DNA of 64,000 nucleotides from Mytilus californianus (taxonomy: Eukaryota; Mollusca; Bivalvia; Mytilida; Mytilidae): positions 22,635,732 through 22,699,731 of the forward strand of contig NW_026262668.1 in assembly GCF_021869535.1 (NCBI RefSeq). The letters run 5' to 3'. Of the stretch, positions 1 through 11,225 are shown piece by piece. Each line of letters begins with the position of its first letter. The stretch's first letter is position 1. The notes beneath the pieces are model-generated. The model was given only the letters and a program-made list of their open reading frames with translations, did no database searches and had not been told where the DNA came from. The position numbers and the translations under genes are program-made.

Positions 1-66
1 ATGAAAAATGTAAAAAAAAAAAACTAACGTGAAAACTAACAACCTGATTTATGTACAAAATAAAAA
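1..66 (-). repeat. Dispersed repeat, left fragment
   Basis: The stretch with ACTAAC..CCTGATTTATGTACAAAA closely matches the dispersed repeat at 43,300-43,345. The match resumes at about 1,434 after an inserted element, so this is the left half of one interrupted copy. The family reads, on the opposite strand, like the 3' part of the Penelope-like repeat at 19,710-20,219. Confidence 0.55.
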
Positions 67-70
67 AAAC

Positions 71-1433
71 AACAAGCATTCTGAGAGTATTGCATGGCAA
101 TACATAGTCCCCTACCGGGTAAAAATTCATTATACTGGAACAAAAAGTTAACTTGTTCTATAACTTGTCATGGTGTAAACAAAAAGAATATATCAAGTCA
201 ATATCTTCAAGCATGACTAAAAACAGAGTGAAAAACTGATTATATGAGTGAATTTTTCAAGTCCAAGGACCATAACTCTGCACAAACTTATCAGACCGAA
301 ACAAAAATTTGAAATTGATCTGTATATACACTTGTCATGATAAAACTATATACCAATTATCAATCAATATCTTCAAGCATGATGGAAATAGTGTGGAAAA
401 CACTTTAATATTAGATGTGATTAATAGTTCTCTAAAATTAGATATTATGTAATACAATATATATTTATTTTCAAGTTATCATAATCAAATATAATTAATT
501 GTTCCAAATATTTTTTCTTTCACTTGTCACAAACTAATATAGATTTGTAACTTATATATAAAATGTCAACAACTTTTATCTATACACAATGTAATGTAAT
601 GAAATATATACCTTAATAAAAATAGATTATTGGAAGTACACCACTAATTCATGGCCCCATTGCTTTCTATGTTAAATTCCTCAATTTCAAGCAGACACAG
701 CTTTTTTGTTTCAAGTTCAAATAAAGTGACAATCATTGCATGTCAAAGCAACACTTTATGGTGTCTTGTACTGGAAAAATCAACATACCTTTAATGGCAT
801 ATAAGAAAGAACTGGTTCCCGGAACTTCGGATGTACCAAAACAGGTACTTCAGATCTGACATACAGGCAAAAAGTACCCTCTTTATAAAATTTGGTGCAG
901 TTTTTTTAATATTCAAAATTATAAGTCAAAAAGTGTTCTACAATGATCACCAGTCATTCAGCTTTCATTTGATACCAACAATACCTAAATATTCTACATA
1001 TTTTGAAAGCTACACTCATGCGTAGGAACTATTTTGTGTTAAATATGTACTACTTTCTGGTATGTGCTTTCTGGCCGGGCCGAATTAGTGGTGTTACACC
1101 TATTATCTAATTAAAAGATTTCACTTCATAATTTTTTTTATGTATATAGCATTCAGAAAATCAGTTTATACAAAATAAAATGTTAAGTACTCTAACATTA
1201 GATATGGACCATGATAACTCTGGACTAAATCATCAGACCGGAACAAAATTCGAACTTGATCTATGACCTGTCATGATAAAACTATATACCAAATATCAAA
1301 TCAATATCTTCAAGAACGAAAAAAAAAAGTGTGGAAAGCTGATTTGCCGGACTGACGGTGGACAGACGGACGGACAGACAGACGGACGGAGTGCAAACCT
1401 AAAGTCCCCTTCGACTTCGTCGGTAGGGGACTA
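71..1433 (+). mobile_element. Core-repeat (pearl-like) element, TAGTCCCCTACC family
   Basis: The left end carries the palindromic ATTGCATGGCAAT and then TAGTCCCCTACCG (105-117). The body holds degenerate copies of a module containing GGACCATAACTCTGCAC, CAGACCGGAACAAAATT and AACTTGTCATGATAAAAC. The right end has a GACGGACGGACAGACAG tract and a hairpin (about 1,402-1,432) whose arms are AGTCCCC and GGGGACT, so the left motif recurs there inverted. It is colinear with 44,985-45,944 except for a 471-bp insertion. No coding capacity is seen. The architecture fits the tandem-core elements described in bivalves (pearl) and non-autonomous Helitron-like elements; the class is inferred. Confidence 0.65.
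631..1101. mobile_element. 471-bp inverted-repeat element with ATTAT target duplication
   Basis: The ends share CACCACTAATTC in inverted orientation (left about 639-650, right about 1,082-1,094). ATTAT occurs immediately before (626-630) and after (1,102-1,106). The related element at about 45,495-45,530 reads straight through AATAGATTATTATCTAATTT without this block, so it is an unfilled paralogous site. The interior is AT-rich with no meaningful frame; the 64-codon frame at 831-1,025 is probably chance. This is a non-autonomous DNA transposon of unassigned superfamily. Confidence 0.7.
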
Positions 1434-1630
1434 AAAAACAACTATGATATACAACAACAAAAGACAACCACCGATTTACAGGCTCCTGGATTCGGTACTG
1501 GCACACACAGAATGACGTGTTAGCCCCCCCCCCCCCCAAAAAAAAAAAAAAAAAACGAGAAATAAACTGGTATAACAGCACAACATATGAACAAACTATA
1601 AAAATCAATCAGTTGAAAAAGGCTTAACTC
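1434..1630 (-). repeat. Dispersed repeat, right fragment, with C/A homopolymers
   Basis: This continues the repeat begun at 1-66: ATATACAACAAC, GACAACCACCGATTTACAGG and GTTGAAAAAGGCTTAACTC match the copies at 32,860-33,040 and 43,340-43,500. It contains a run of about 15 C followed by about 18 A (near 1,525-1,555). The open frame across it on the minus strand is a shadow of the repeat. Confidence 0.5.
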
Positions 1631-1734
1631 TTTTAATTACAGAGCCTCTATAGTAAATATGCGATTGGCAGATGTCTCTATTTTTTCGTCTTTTATTAAA
1701 TTTTATGATGGTTGACGATATAGTTACATTATAT

Positions 1735-1959
1735 CAGTGGCGGATCCAGGGGGTGGGTGGGGGGGGGGGGGGGGGGGGGGGGGTAGAGGGAGTACGCCGA
1801 CCCCCCTTTTTTGGTGGCTAGAAATTACTATTTTGTCATGTTTTTAACGATTTTTTATTTAGCATAAAATCGTCAAAAAAAGTTCCCCTTGCTACGCTCG
1901 GCGATATAAAATCCGTTATTATGAATACGCCCCTTACAAAAATCCTCGGTCCGCCCTTG
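1735..1959. mobile_element. 225-bp MITE with CAGTGGCGGATCC-type ends
   Basis: The left end CAGTGGCGGATCCAGG pairs with the right end, whose reverse complement is CAAGGGCGGACCGAGG. TATAT lies directly outside both ends (1,730-1,734 and 1,960-1,964), consistent with a 5-bp target duplication. The interior carries a run of about 25 G (1,759-1,783). The same terminal motif bounds the element at 3,517-3,664. The superfamily is not assigned. Confidence 0.65.
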
Positions 1960-2099
1960 TATATTGACAATTTTAAACTTGACCAACGTGCTTAAATTGT
2001 AGAACATTTGTCAATGTACGATACTCATTATACAATGAAGTCATTAGAGATAAACCTATATATAATAGTTGTACTATATAGGGCAGTTGTTAACAACTA

Positions 2100-3510
2100 G
2101 ATACTAGTGCAATAAAGAATGTGTTAATGTTAAATAAAAAGAAGGGGGGGAAGAGATAAAACACCGTGTATTCATAAAACAACTAATCAAATAATCATCA
2201 TTGCAATTTCTGGATGTCCTGAGACTATTATACTAATTTATACTTAGTATTATTGTAACATGGAGGGGTAAAGAGATTTTTAACACACTATTATTGTGAT
2301 CCTTTCGCCTCATGGAAATTCCTTTTCTTGGGCGATTCTGCATGCATATACATTTGTCTTATTCTCTAGCTTTATTATGAACATTTAGTTTCAGAATATT
2401 CATTTTCAAACGATCATACTGCCTCCCCCTTTAGGTAGGGTGGAACATTAAGATAACCATCTTGTTGTCCCAGAAAATCACATATCAAATGTGCGTCCTT
2501 CAATTTCCAAGGCCGTACACTATTTAAGTTTGAACACTTACATTTACATAATTGATATAAAAAAAAACTAATAGCGTTTCAAAACCTTCATTTCTTTTTA
2601 ATTTCTCCGTTAAAGTATTATTTTTTTTATACATAAGAAAATTGAAATTAGCTTTGTTCTAATATAGCAGGAATGCAAGTGTTTACGGATTCAAACAGAT
2701 TATAAGTTACCCTCTGAAAGAAATGGTTTTTCAACGATCCCTCAAACTCCTCTTGAACGCCAGATATTAATTTTCGTCATGCGATTATGCATTTTTTTCT
2801 ATGACAAAACCGGGTCTGCTTTATGAAATTTAAGGACAAAACCGGGTCGTACACATTGACAAAACCGGGTGCTTCAATTTTGACATGACTCATTTCTGTC
2901 GTTCCATGCACAGACATGCAAATATTGAGGTGATCATAGTGACTTGTCTTGAAATCTCCGTGTTAATATCTTTCTTTCCGTATCTTTCTTTCGGTACAAT
3001 GTGCACAATTTAAAGAGAAATTAAACAAATTTGAGTCAAGGTTCGCTCAATTAACCATTTTGATGTGCCTTTTGACTTATTTCTCCACAAATCTAGGACG
3101 GTTGTAGAAAATATTACATCACACAATCGAAAATAGTTATATGTGTATGTACATTCTTCAATATCATTAAAACAACATATAAATAAACAGCTATTCTACC
3201 TTTCTCTGTCTGTTGATTGTCCGTCACCGTACCGGACATTAGATACTATTGAGTTCAAACATTTTTCGCCGGGGTAGTTTAGACACAGTGTTGACTCCAG
3301 AATTAAAAGATGGTAGCTGCTGGTGTAAGTATGTTTATTGGTATAAAGCGGTGTTTTACTATACATGTACTTCCTTTTATGGATAGATGACAAAATAAAT
3401 TGATCGAAAGCAGGCAATAATTAAATTGCAGAGGAAGCTTTACATGTCTTGAAAACATTTTTCAATTTCACAGTAAAACTAAAGCTATAATAAATTTGAA
3501 ACATATAGAT
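2100..3510. other. Unannotated AT-rich stretch
   Basis: I see no gene here. The only local structure noticed is three copies of GACAAAACCGGGT at about 2,803, 2,835 and 2,858, spaced 32 and 23 bases. The small minus-strand frame at 3,196-3,417 has no recognisable protein features. Confidence 0.5.
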
Positions 3511-3516
3511 AGTAGG

Positions 3517-3664
3517 CAGTGGCGGATCCAAGGAGGGGGTCCGGGGTTGGAAAACCCCCTTTTTGGGGCGATCAATGCTTTTGAATGGGGACATATGTAT
3601 GGTTTGAACCCCCCTTTTATCATGGGTTGGAACCCCCTTTTTAAAATGGCTGGATCCGCCCCTG
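3517..3664. mobile_element. 148-bp MITE with CAGTGGCGGATCCA ends
   Basis: The ends are CAGTGGCGGATCCA and TGGATCCGCCCCTG, inverted copies of each other with one mismatch. GTAGG on the left and GTATG on the right could be a 5-bp target duplication with one change. The interior is rich in C5-6/G5-6 runs that can pair. Three overlapping open frames through it (two minus, one plus) arise from the element and are not genes. Confidence 0.65.
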
Positions 3665-3669
3665 GTATG

Positions 3670-4285
3670 TCCCCATAGATACTCGTTAGCACGGGTGTCA
3701 TTCGGTTTATCGAGAGAAACGATCGTGAAAGAATACCTAACGATGGTCAAGCATTGCGATCGGATCGTGAATGTAATTAATTGAAATTTTACTTCGAAAT
3801 CTTTTGAAAAATCTGTTGTATTTTCAAAACGCGGAACAAATCCGAAAATAAATTATGTCTGTCAAAATGATTCAACATTCTCAATAATACTGTGCAATAA
3901 GATCTATAAAAATATGCAGAACTTTATGAGAAAACACAAAAGGCGCAATACAAGTCTATGGGATTCATTAAAAAAAGAACACGTTTTGTACCTATAATGA
4001 CTACATTTCAATATATAATGATATATTTGAAACTTAATCATTGGTGTGACAGATAAAATCAGTCTACCTGGATAACAGATCTATACTTTCATCTTTCATT
4101 AATATCAGTGAGAAATTAAAACCTACAGCAAATAGCCTGTCGGTTTCGTTTGTTACAACACAAATATTTACAAATCTTCATAAAGTTGCTACATTAGTTG
4201 CAGTTAAAGGAGCCTATGACCAAAAGTATAACAAAAATAAGAACTCCAAGATTAATTCAAAAAGGAGGGGCGGGGGAGAGGGTCC
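3670..4285. other. Unannotated AT-rich stretch
   Basis: No open frame, RNA gene or clear repeat was recognised on either strand. Confidence 0.45.
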
Positions 4286-4289
4286 ATAT

Positions 4290-4490
4290 AAAATGACAAA
4301 ATTAAACATTATCAATCAACCGAACGAACAATTGAAAATTGTCATATTTCTAACTTGGTAAAAGCATTTTCCGAAGAAAATAGTGGGGTAAACTGATTTT
4401 AAAGCTTACTAAACCTCCCACTTGTATGAAAGTTGTTTATAGTTGCGTTATATATTGACAAAATTGGGTGAGCAACCCAAACTGATATTT
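4290..4490 (+). repeat. Degenerate copy of dispersed repeat also at 38.9 kb
   Basis: The order of AAC..TTGTCATATT, GACTTGGTA-like, GCATTTTC, GTGG..TAAAC, CTAAACCTC and TTGTATGA follows the copy at 38,880-39,030 at lower identity. It is an old, decayed copy. Confidence 0.4.
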
Positions 4491-4637
4491 AATATTCAAA
4501 GTCGATGGTATCTGTTGAAACCTCTTATAGATTACATTGTATTTGAATTTGATGGGAAAATACAAAAACAAATAATAGGTACGGCAATTGGAGGCAGTCC
4601 CTTAACCGGAAATCCGTGTTACTTATGTTTGAATTAA
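4443..4637 (+). pseudogene. Possible reverse transcriptase fragment (weak)
   Basis: The 64-residue frame contains LIDYIVFEFDGKIQKQIIG followed by a Gly-rich turn. This loosely resembles the palm segment before the catalytic motif in Penelope-like and related reverse transcriptases, where a hydrophobic LI..I...F.G....Q..GI.MG pattern is usual. The first part of the frame overlaps a decayed dispersed repeat, and there is no catalytic YxDD in it. It could be chance. Confidence 0.25.
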
Positions 4638-5079
4638 TGAATCAAATAGTTTCTGCATTTCAACATAAAGACGAAATTTTTCCCCTCTTTTTTCAGCCAC
4701 ACAAACCCAAAAGATGAATTGTGGGGTCCAAAAGAGATACAAGACACCTATTTTAGTAAAGCAAATTTGACTGGCAGTTTTGCGAACAGCAAAAATCTAA
4801 ATGCTGTTTGTCAATACCTTCGACTTATATTCCAATTGAAAACAATTACTTAAATGTTTAATAAAAATAAATCAAAATTAAACTACATGGGGGATTATTC
4901 AGGGTATTCCAACTTAGTTGCACCAAAAGGGTATCTTACTATACCAAATTAATCCTTGATTCTTCAAAGTTTAGTTTAGCCATAATAAAAAGGAGTATAT
5001 AATAGCAATAGAATGTCATAAACAGTGCAGAATAAGTCTGTTCACATTTCAGGCGAAATTTATATTGTTGAGATAGTGT

Positions 5080-5460
5080 CAAGACATATTTAAGACTGTC
5101 AAGAATGTGTCGAGACATATTCAGACATTATTTAGAATGTCAAGAATATGTCGAGACATATTCAGACATTATTAAGAATGTCAAGAATATGTCAAGACAG
5201 ATCGAGACAAATTTAAGACAGTCAAGAATTGGTCGAGACTAATCCAGACTATTATCAGATGATACAGGAAAAGTCGAGAAATTTTAAGACAATGTTCATA
5301 CTGTCAAGACACTTGTCAAGAAAAATCAAGAACCTTATTAGACAAATTCATACTATGTCAAGAATTTTTAAAAATTATTCAGACAAATTTAGAATGTCGA
5401 GTAAAAATTCATGCAAATTCAGACAAAAACTGGTCTTTTCAGACTTTTTGACTTTTATAG
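5080..5460 (+). repeat. Degenerate 41-bp tandem repeat rich in AAGAC/GAGAC
   Basis: At least three clear units of about 41 bp begin TCAAGAAT and carry GTCGAGACAT then TTCAGACATTATT. Decayed copies of TCAAGA, TCGAGA and TCAGAC follow. The plus-strand frame 5,229-5,468 is produced by the repeat and is not a gene. Confidence 0.65.
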
Positions 5461-5809
5461 TGTACTGAAATATTGCAGCACAGAAACTTTAAGGAAAAAT
5501 CATATATTCCTTTAGTTTTTTCATAACTAAATATAACCCATATAAACGTAAAAAAGTCTCATGAAATATTAGCATTTATTGCAGTTTGACGAAGAATGTG
5601 GGCAAGTGTTTAATGTTGAACCAATAGTAACGAAGAGCAAACACAAAAGTCAAGAAGACATAAGTTACTAGATCAAAGTTAAAGACTTTTAAAACAAAGA
5701 ATTGACAGTTGGACCCCTGATGATGGCAGATCTGTCATGATATATATTGATGAATCATTTAAATATTAAAAATTAAGCATGTTTATTATTCATTTTTAGA
5801 TGGTGACGT

Positions 5810-6320
5810 TCTCTTCAGTTTAATTGAGGTCTGGAGCTGGCATGTCAGTAACTGCTAGTAGTCCCTTGTTAATTTACGTATCAATGTCATTTTGCTTAGT
5901 TTCTTTTGTTACCTATTCTGACTTCGGACTCGGACTTCTTTTAAACTGAGTTTTACTGTGCGTATTGCTGTGTGTTTGTTTATTCTACATTGGCTAGGGG
6001 TATAGGGGAGGGTTAAGATCTTACAAAACATGTTTAATCGCACCGCATTTTTGCGCCTGTCCCAAGTCAGGAGCATCTGGCCTTTGTTTGTCTTGTATGT
6101 TTTTTAATTTTAGTTCATTTATATGTTTTGGAGTTTAGTGTGACGTCCATTTTCATTGAACTAGTACACATTTTGTTTAGGGGCCAGCTGAAGTCCGCCT
6201 CCGGCTGCGGGATTTTCTCGCTGTGTTGAAGACCCATTGGTGGCCTTCGGCTGTTTTCTGCTCTTTGGTCGGGTTGTTGTCTCTTTGACACATTCCCCAT
6301 TTCCATTCTCAATTTTAGTA
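5810..6320 (+). repeat. Penelope-associated 3' repeat, solo copy
   Basis: It matches 19,705-20,219 almost throughout: GTCTGGAGCTGGCATGTCAG, GCATTTTTGCGCCTGTCCC, AAGTCAGGAGC, AGGGGCCAGCTGAAG and CACATTCCCCATTTCCATTC. At the other locus the repeat directly follows a Penelope-like coding fossil, so this is read as a detached 3' untranslated part of the same family. The minus-strand frame 6,115-6,366 is a shadow. Confidence 0.6.
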
Positions 6321-6329
6321 TATGAATAA

Positions 6330-8178
6330 TTTTAAGTGTATATTTGATTGAATTTAAGTAATGCATCTTAATCTAAGGGGACCATCCCAAGCTTTAACTG
6401 CCGAAATACTAAAATAGTGTCGGGTCCTATCATGAAACATGGGATGCGTGGTTGCATAGGCGTTTTATGATATTTAAAAAGTACACGAATATCTTTTCAT
6501 TTTAACAATCGATGAATATACTCGTACAACTAATTCAATCATCGAGCCCGACTCTCACGAACATAGAACTATTGATGTTGATGCTTAGCAAAACAAACGA
6601 ATAACAAATTAATGCAAAACAATTGTGGGATGATATAATGTTAGCCCCAAATTTATTTGTAACAGTTCATTAATTTGCCTTAAGATGTTAGGGTAAATGT
6701 GCTACGACGTATATTCGTAAAGGTTTTTACAATGTCAGAGGGCTTTGTTCAGTCGTTGGTGATTCGTCATCTGTATCTTAAAGATTTAAACATTGGTTAT
6801 GAATTGGCATAACAAAAATTATACACGAAAAATTCGGGATATATATGGTTTCTATAAGTTAAACTTCAGGTCAAGCTGTTTAATTCAACAATTTAGTTGA
6901 ATTTTGGTTTTGAAATGGTGATTTTTATATGACAGCTAAACCACACTTTCTATATGTTAGTATAATTTTTCAGCAACAAAGAGATCTAGTATTGGTGAAG
7001 CTAACCACTGATGTTGTGCGGGTAACTAACATTCATTCGTTTACAAAGTTTCAAACCCGAGTCTGTCTTGTTTGTGATTTATAAAGACTGGTTTATGCAC
7101 ATACTGAAGGGATGATTGGCTACTGCTTTCTGTTTACAAATTACAAATACATTTTTATTAATCGGCAACATTAGACCCTTCGGAATCAGAGGAACGAGTT
7201 GTGAAATGTAAAAGTATTCGCTATGATCTGTAATGGAATAATGCTTTAACGATACCTTTAAAATGTATTGTAAACTCCCGTGAGACATTCCATGCATCCA
7301 TTTTATTACCATCCAATGGCTGTGGTTTTTTGGCTAACATATTTTAACCATTTCCAATGAAACATTTTACTCTCATAATTCTGTGAGCATTCCTCTTATA
7401 CTTTTCTGTATGAATAATATGAGACAGTGGTATACATCATTTAGACAGCAATCCAACTACACGAGTAACTACTAGACTCTTAGAGGCCACAGTATATGGT
7501 TTTTAGTTTTATATCAATTCATGAAGGATTTAGGGTTCATGTTATGGTAAAATGTGTTTTACCTAAACAAAAAATCGCTTCTTAAAAAATCAAGTGATCG
7601 ATATGTTATGTTGTCCGTGTATGTTGTTTGTTGTTGTTATATCTTGGCATTGGTTCAGAATCATGTGAGGATTTTGATTTGATGGTTTGATTAACACTTT
7701 AAATTCAAGAAAATAGCTAATTAGAAATATTCTGCAAAATGTATTCTAACTAAATATCTTTTGAATTAGAGGCATCATTACTTCAAATCTTATAAATATA
7801 TGGAGAACATACAAATCAGGGAAAAACTGAAGGAATCGCATCATCTTCTAAAGGCGAGAGACTGGGTGCGTTTACAGTACAGGGTAATTGCCCCAAACTT
7901 GTTACCATGACGTTTTTGTTTTGTTTTGATTTTTTTATTTCCTAAAAAGGGGCATTTGTTCTGCGGTCTCCGTTTTTCCCGATTTTCATGACACATTATC
8001 AATTCTAAGACAAGTACTAGTATATAATCATGATAGTGATAACCATATTACCTCGGCATAAGAATTTAAAACATCAGAAACCAAGGCCAAACTTGTTGAA
8101 ATATAGGATAGTGGTTTCTTAAGATTTCATTCATATCCTAACCTTGTGTAATTGTAGATAGTAGGCTCACAAATACAA
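6330..8178. other. Unannotated AT-rich stretch
   Basis: About 1.8 kb with no recognised gene, RNA or repeat. Frames are short and lack protein-like composition. Confidence 0.5.
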
Positions 8179-8384
8179 TAAAATGCTCCGCAGGGCGCAG
8201 CTTGATACGACCGCAGAGGTCGAACCCTGAACAGTTGGGGCAAGTATGGACAAAACATTCAAGCTTGATACAGCTTTGCATTTGGATTGTGATTAAATAT
8301 TTGACACAGCATAGGTTTCGGACACAGAATGAATGTGGTCTAAGAACTTAAAAATTTTAAATTTGACATTCACCTATTATGGTC

Positions 8385-8945
8385 CAATATCCAAAATCTA
8401 AATACATGGTTAGATTCAGCATATCAAAGAACCCCAAGAATTCAATTTTTGATGAAATCAAACAAAGTTTAATTTTGGACCCTTTTGACCTCAATGTGGA
8501 CAAAGTTGATAACGGGGCCCCATAAGAACCCCATATATTCAATTTTTGTTGAAATCAAACAAAGTTTAATTTTGGACCCCGATTTGGACCAACTTGAAAA
8601 CTGGGCCCATAATCAAAAATCTAAATACATGTTTAGATTCAGCATATCAAAGAACCCTAAGAATTCAATTTTTGTTAAAATCAAACTAAGTTTAATTTTG
8701 GACCCTTTGGACCTTAATGAAGACCAATTTGAAAACGGAACCAAAAATTAAGAATCTAAATACACGGTTAGATTCGGCATATCAAAGAACCCCAATAATT
8801 CAATTTTTGATGAAATCAAACAAAGTTTAATTTTGGACCCTTTGGACCTCAATGTGGACCAATTTAAAAACGGGGCCCAAAATCCAAAAACTAAATACAC
8901 GGTTAGATTCAGCATATTAAAGAACCCCAAGAATTCAAGAATAAA
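8385..8945 (+). repeat. Array of about 131-bp monomers (4-5 units)
   Basis: Each monomer carries CTAAATACA, GGTTAGATTC, AGCATATCAAAGAACCCC, a TCAATTTTTG and TTTAATTTTGGACCC block, then GGACC..AATTTGAAAAC and GGGCCC. CATATCAAAGAACC recurs at about 8,420, 8,642, 8,776 and 8,915, with a shortened unit near 8,520. Confidence 0.8.
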
Positions 8946-8997
8946 ACCCCATTGAAATTGGTCAAGAAATAAGCAATTTATACGAAGTATCTTCTTT

Positions 8998-9222
8998 TGC
9001 ACAATACTGTGCAATTAAATATTTCTTGCTATTGCGCAATACTGTACAATTGACAATTTCTTGCTATTGCGCAATATTGTGCTATTGGATATTTCTTGCT
9101 ATTGCGCAATACTGTGCAATTGAAGATTTCTTGCTATTGCGCAATACTGTGCAATTGAAGATTTCTTGCTATTGTGCAATACTGTGCAATTGAAAATTTC
9201 TTGCTATTGCAAAATACTTATT
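8998..9222 (+). repeat. 35-bp minisatellite (about 6 units)
   Basis: The unit starts TTGCTATTGCGCAATACTGT and continues GCAATTGAAGATTTC. Five full units and one decayed unit are contiguous. Each includes the palindrome TTGCGCAA. It occupies the same position inside the two related elements at 41.8 and 58.7 kb. Confidence 0.8.
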
Positions 9223-9404
9223 ATATAATAATTTACACATCCTGTTTGGTGAGTATCTCCTACCATATCATTATTATTTGCTTTTAAATATAAATCAGAA
9301 ATAACCAACTTAAAATGGAAAATTTTAAAAGAAAAAAAAAGGAAAAAGAGAAAAAAAAGGAAAAAAAAAAAATCCCCCCCCAAATTTTTTGAACCCCCTT
9401 ATGA

Positions 9405-10275
9405 TTCATCACCCCCAAACTCAATCCCAGCCTTCCCTTTGTGGTATGGTACCTTGCAGTACAATTTCAGAGAGATCCATACACTTGAACACAAGTTATT
9501 GTCTGGAAACTAGAAAAATGTGTTTTTTGGCCCCTTTTTGGTCCCAAAATTCCTAAACGTTTAAGGCAATTACCCCCAAACTCAAACCCAGCTTTCCCTT
9601 TGTGATATGGAACCTTGTAGTACAATTTCAGAAAGATCCATACACTTACACACAAGTTATTGTCCTGAAACTAGAAAAATGCTTGTTTTTTGCCCCTTTT
9701 TGGCCCCTAATTCCTAAAATATTGAGGCAATTACCCCCATCATCAATCCCAGCCTTCCCTTTGTGGTATGGTACCTTGCAGTACAATTTCAGAGAGATCC
9801 ATACACTTGAACACAAGTTATTGTCTGGAAACTAGAAAAATGCTTATTTTTGGCCCCTTTTTGGCCCCCAATTCCTAAACGTTTCAGCAAATACCCACAA
9901 ACACAATTCCAGCTTTCCCTTTGTGATATGGAACCTTGTAGTACAATTTCAGAAAGATCCATACACTTACACACAAGTTATTGTCATGAACTAGAAAAAT
10001 GCTTGTTTTTTGCCCCTTTTTTTGCCCCTAATTCCTAAAATTTGGAGGCAATTACCCCCAAAATTAATCCCAGCATTCCTTTTGTGATATGGAACCTTGT
10101 GGTACAATGTCAGAGAGATCCATACACTAACACACAAAGTTATGTCTGGAAGTTACAAAAATGCTTATTTTTGGCCCCTTATTCCTTTACTGTTGGTACC
10201 ATAACCCCCAAAATCAATCCCAACCTTCCTTTTGTGGTATTGAACCTTGTGGTAAAATTTCATAGAGATCCATTC
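9405..10275 (+). repeat. Array of about 161-bp monomers (6 units)
   Basis: GATCCATACACTT recurs at about 9,474, 9,637, 9,799, 9,958, 10,119 and 10,268. Each unit also carries CCCTTTGTG(G/A)TATGG(T/A)ACC, ACAAGTTATTGTC and TTTTGGCCCC. The overlapping small frames on both strands are all generated by this array. Confidence 0.8.
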
Positions 10276-10389
10276 ACTTAAACTAAAGTTAGAGTGCGAA
10301 AACAAATGTGTCTTCGGACGACGACGACGACGACGCCAACGTCATACCAATATACGACCACAAAAATTTTTTTGCGGTCGTATAAAAAT

Positions 10390-11028
10390 GAGGACCTTTC
10401 ATCCGAGACCACAACTCTATCGAACCACTGACGTATGTCAAATGACTGGTAATTCGTGTTACAGATGGAAGAACAGATATTGAATGGAAAGATAAAATTG
10501 TGTTCCTTTGAGAATATCAAAGCATTTCACAGAGCACAGGAAACATAATGATAAAAGAGCTATAGCTGCATTATTTATATACGAATGAAGGCAAACCCTG
10601 AAGAATTTCAAAAACTTTCTAAATCTTCAGTCCTCCGAATTACCAATCATTTGAATACATCACAACATCGATCCCTCAGGTTTTGTTTAAATTTCTGGCC
10701 ATGGGGTCATAAAAATTTCGAGCACTTTTGTCGGAAATCAACTAATCTAAAAAAAAAATGAATGAATGAATGCATCTGGTATTTTGAGCACAAATGTTGT
10801 GCTCCGAGTACTGGGTAAAGATTGATGACCGAGAGCTCAGAACCTTAACATATATAAAGGAAATGTTGATCATTCATGTTGAAGTCGTTTAAATTTGCTA
10901 TTTTATATGTAGAGTTGTCACTTGTTTAGACGTATTTGTCAAATTATTTCTGTGACTGCATCTTACGGTCCTTTACGACAGATCTTTACGCCTAATATAT
11001 CATGTACTGTGTTACAACTCTAGATTCT
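10390..11028. other. Unannotated stretch
   Basis: No gene or clear repeat is seen beyond a short AATG tetranucleotide run near 10,758-10,773. Confidence 0.45.
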
Positions 11029-11029
11029 A

Positions 11030-11225
11030 CTGACGAGGAAAGGTAACACTAGGCCACCGAAAGCTGGATTTTTGTTCAGTCTAGGTAGCCGAGTGGTCTA
11101 CAGTGCAGGCGGTGTTGTCACGATATCCCAATAGCATGAGTTCGAATCCCGGCGAGGGAAGAACAAAAATTTGCTTCCTCAAATTTGAAGATTTAACATT
11201 GTTGTGCTGATATTTAGAGTAATTA
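11030..11225 (+). mobile_element. tRNA-related SINE
   Basis: A pol III-type A box (GGTAGCCGAGTGGTCTA, about 11,085) and B box (GAGTTCGAATCCCGG, about 11,140) are correctly ordered about 50 bases apart. Clover-leaf closure is not convincing, and the sequence continues into a non-tRNA tail (GAAGAACAAAAATTTGC..) as in SINEs. I see no clear terminal repeat or target duplication, so the limits are approximate. Confidence 0.6.

Larger units (their letters stand above)
8180..10388 (+). mobile_element. Core-repeat (pearl-like) element, TACGACCGCA family, copy 1
   Basis: The left end is AAATGCTCCGCAGGGCGCAG, then TACGACCGCA (8,206-8,215). The core has three successive tandem arrays. The right end has a GACGACGACG tract, then a hairpin with arms matching TACGACC(G/A)CA and TGCGGTCGTA (about 10,352-10,382). 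The left motif therefore recurs at the right end in both orientations. It has the same structure as 40,514-43,197 but fewer copies of the first monomer. It has no coding capacity, and all small frames inside follow the repeats. Its class is inferred to be the bivalve tandem-core, possibly Helitron-related, group. Confidence 0.7.

Noticed and set aside
3421..3750. 109-codon minus-strand frame
   Set aside because: Runs through the CAGTGGCGGATCC MITE; other frames are equally open there.
8385..10275. Regularly spaced repeats as a CRISPR array
   Set aside because: Monomers are contiguous without unique spacers, the periods are 131, 35 and 161 bp, and the setting is an animal genome.
11075..11163. 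Functional tRNA gene
   Set aside because: A and B boxes are present, but acceptor and anticodon stems do not pair well and the sequence continues as a SINE tail.
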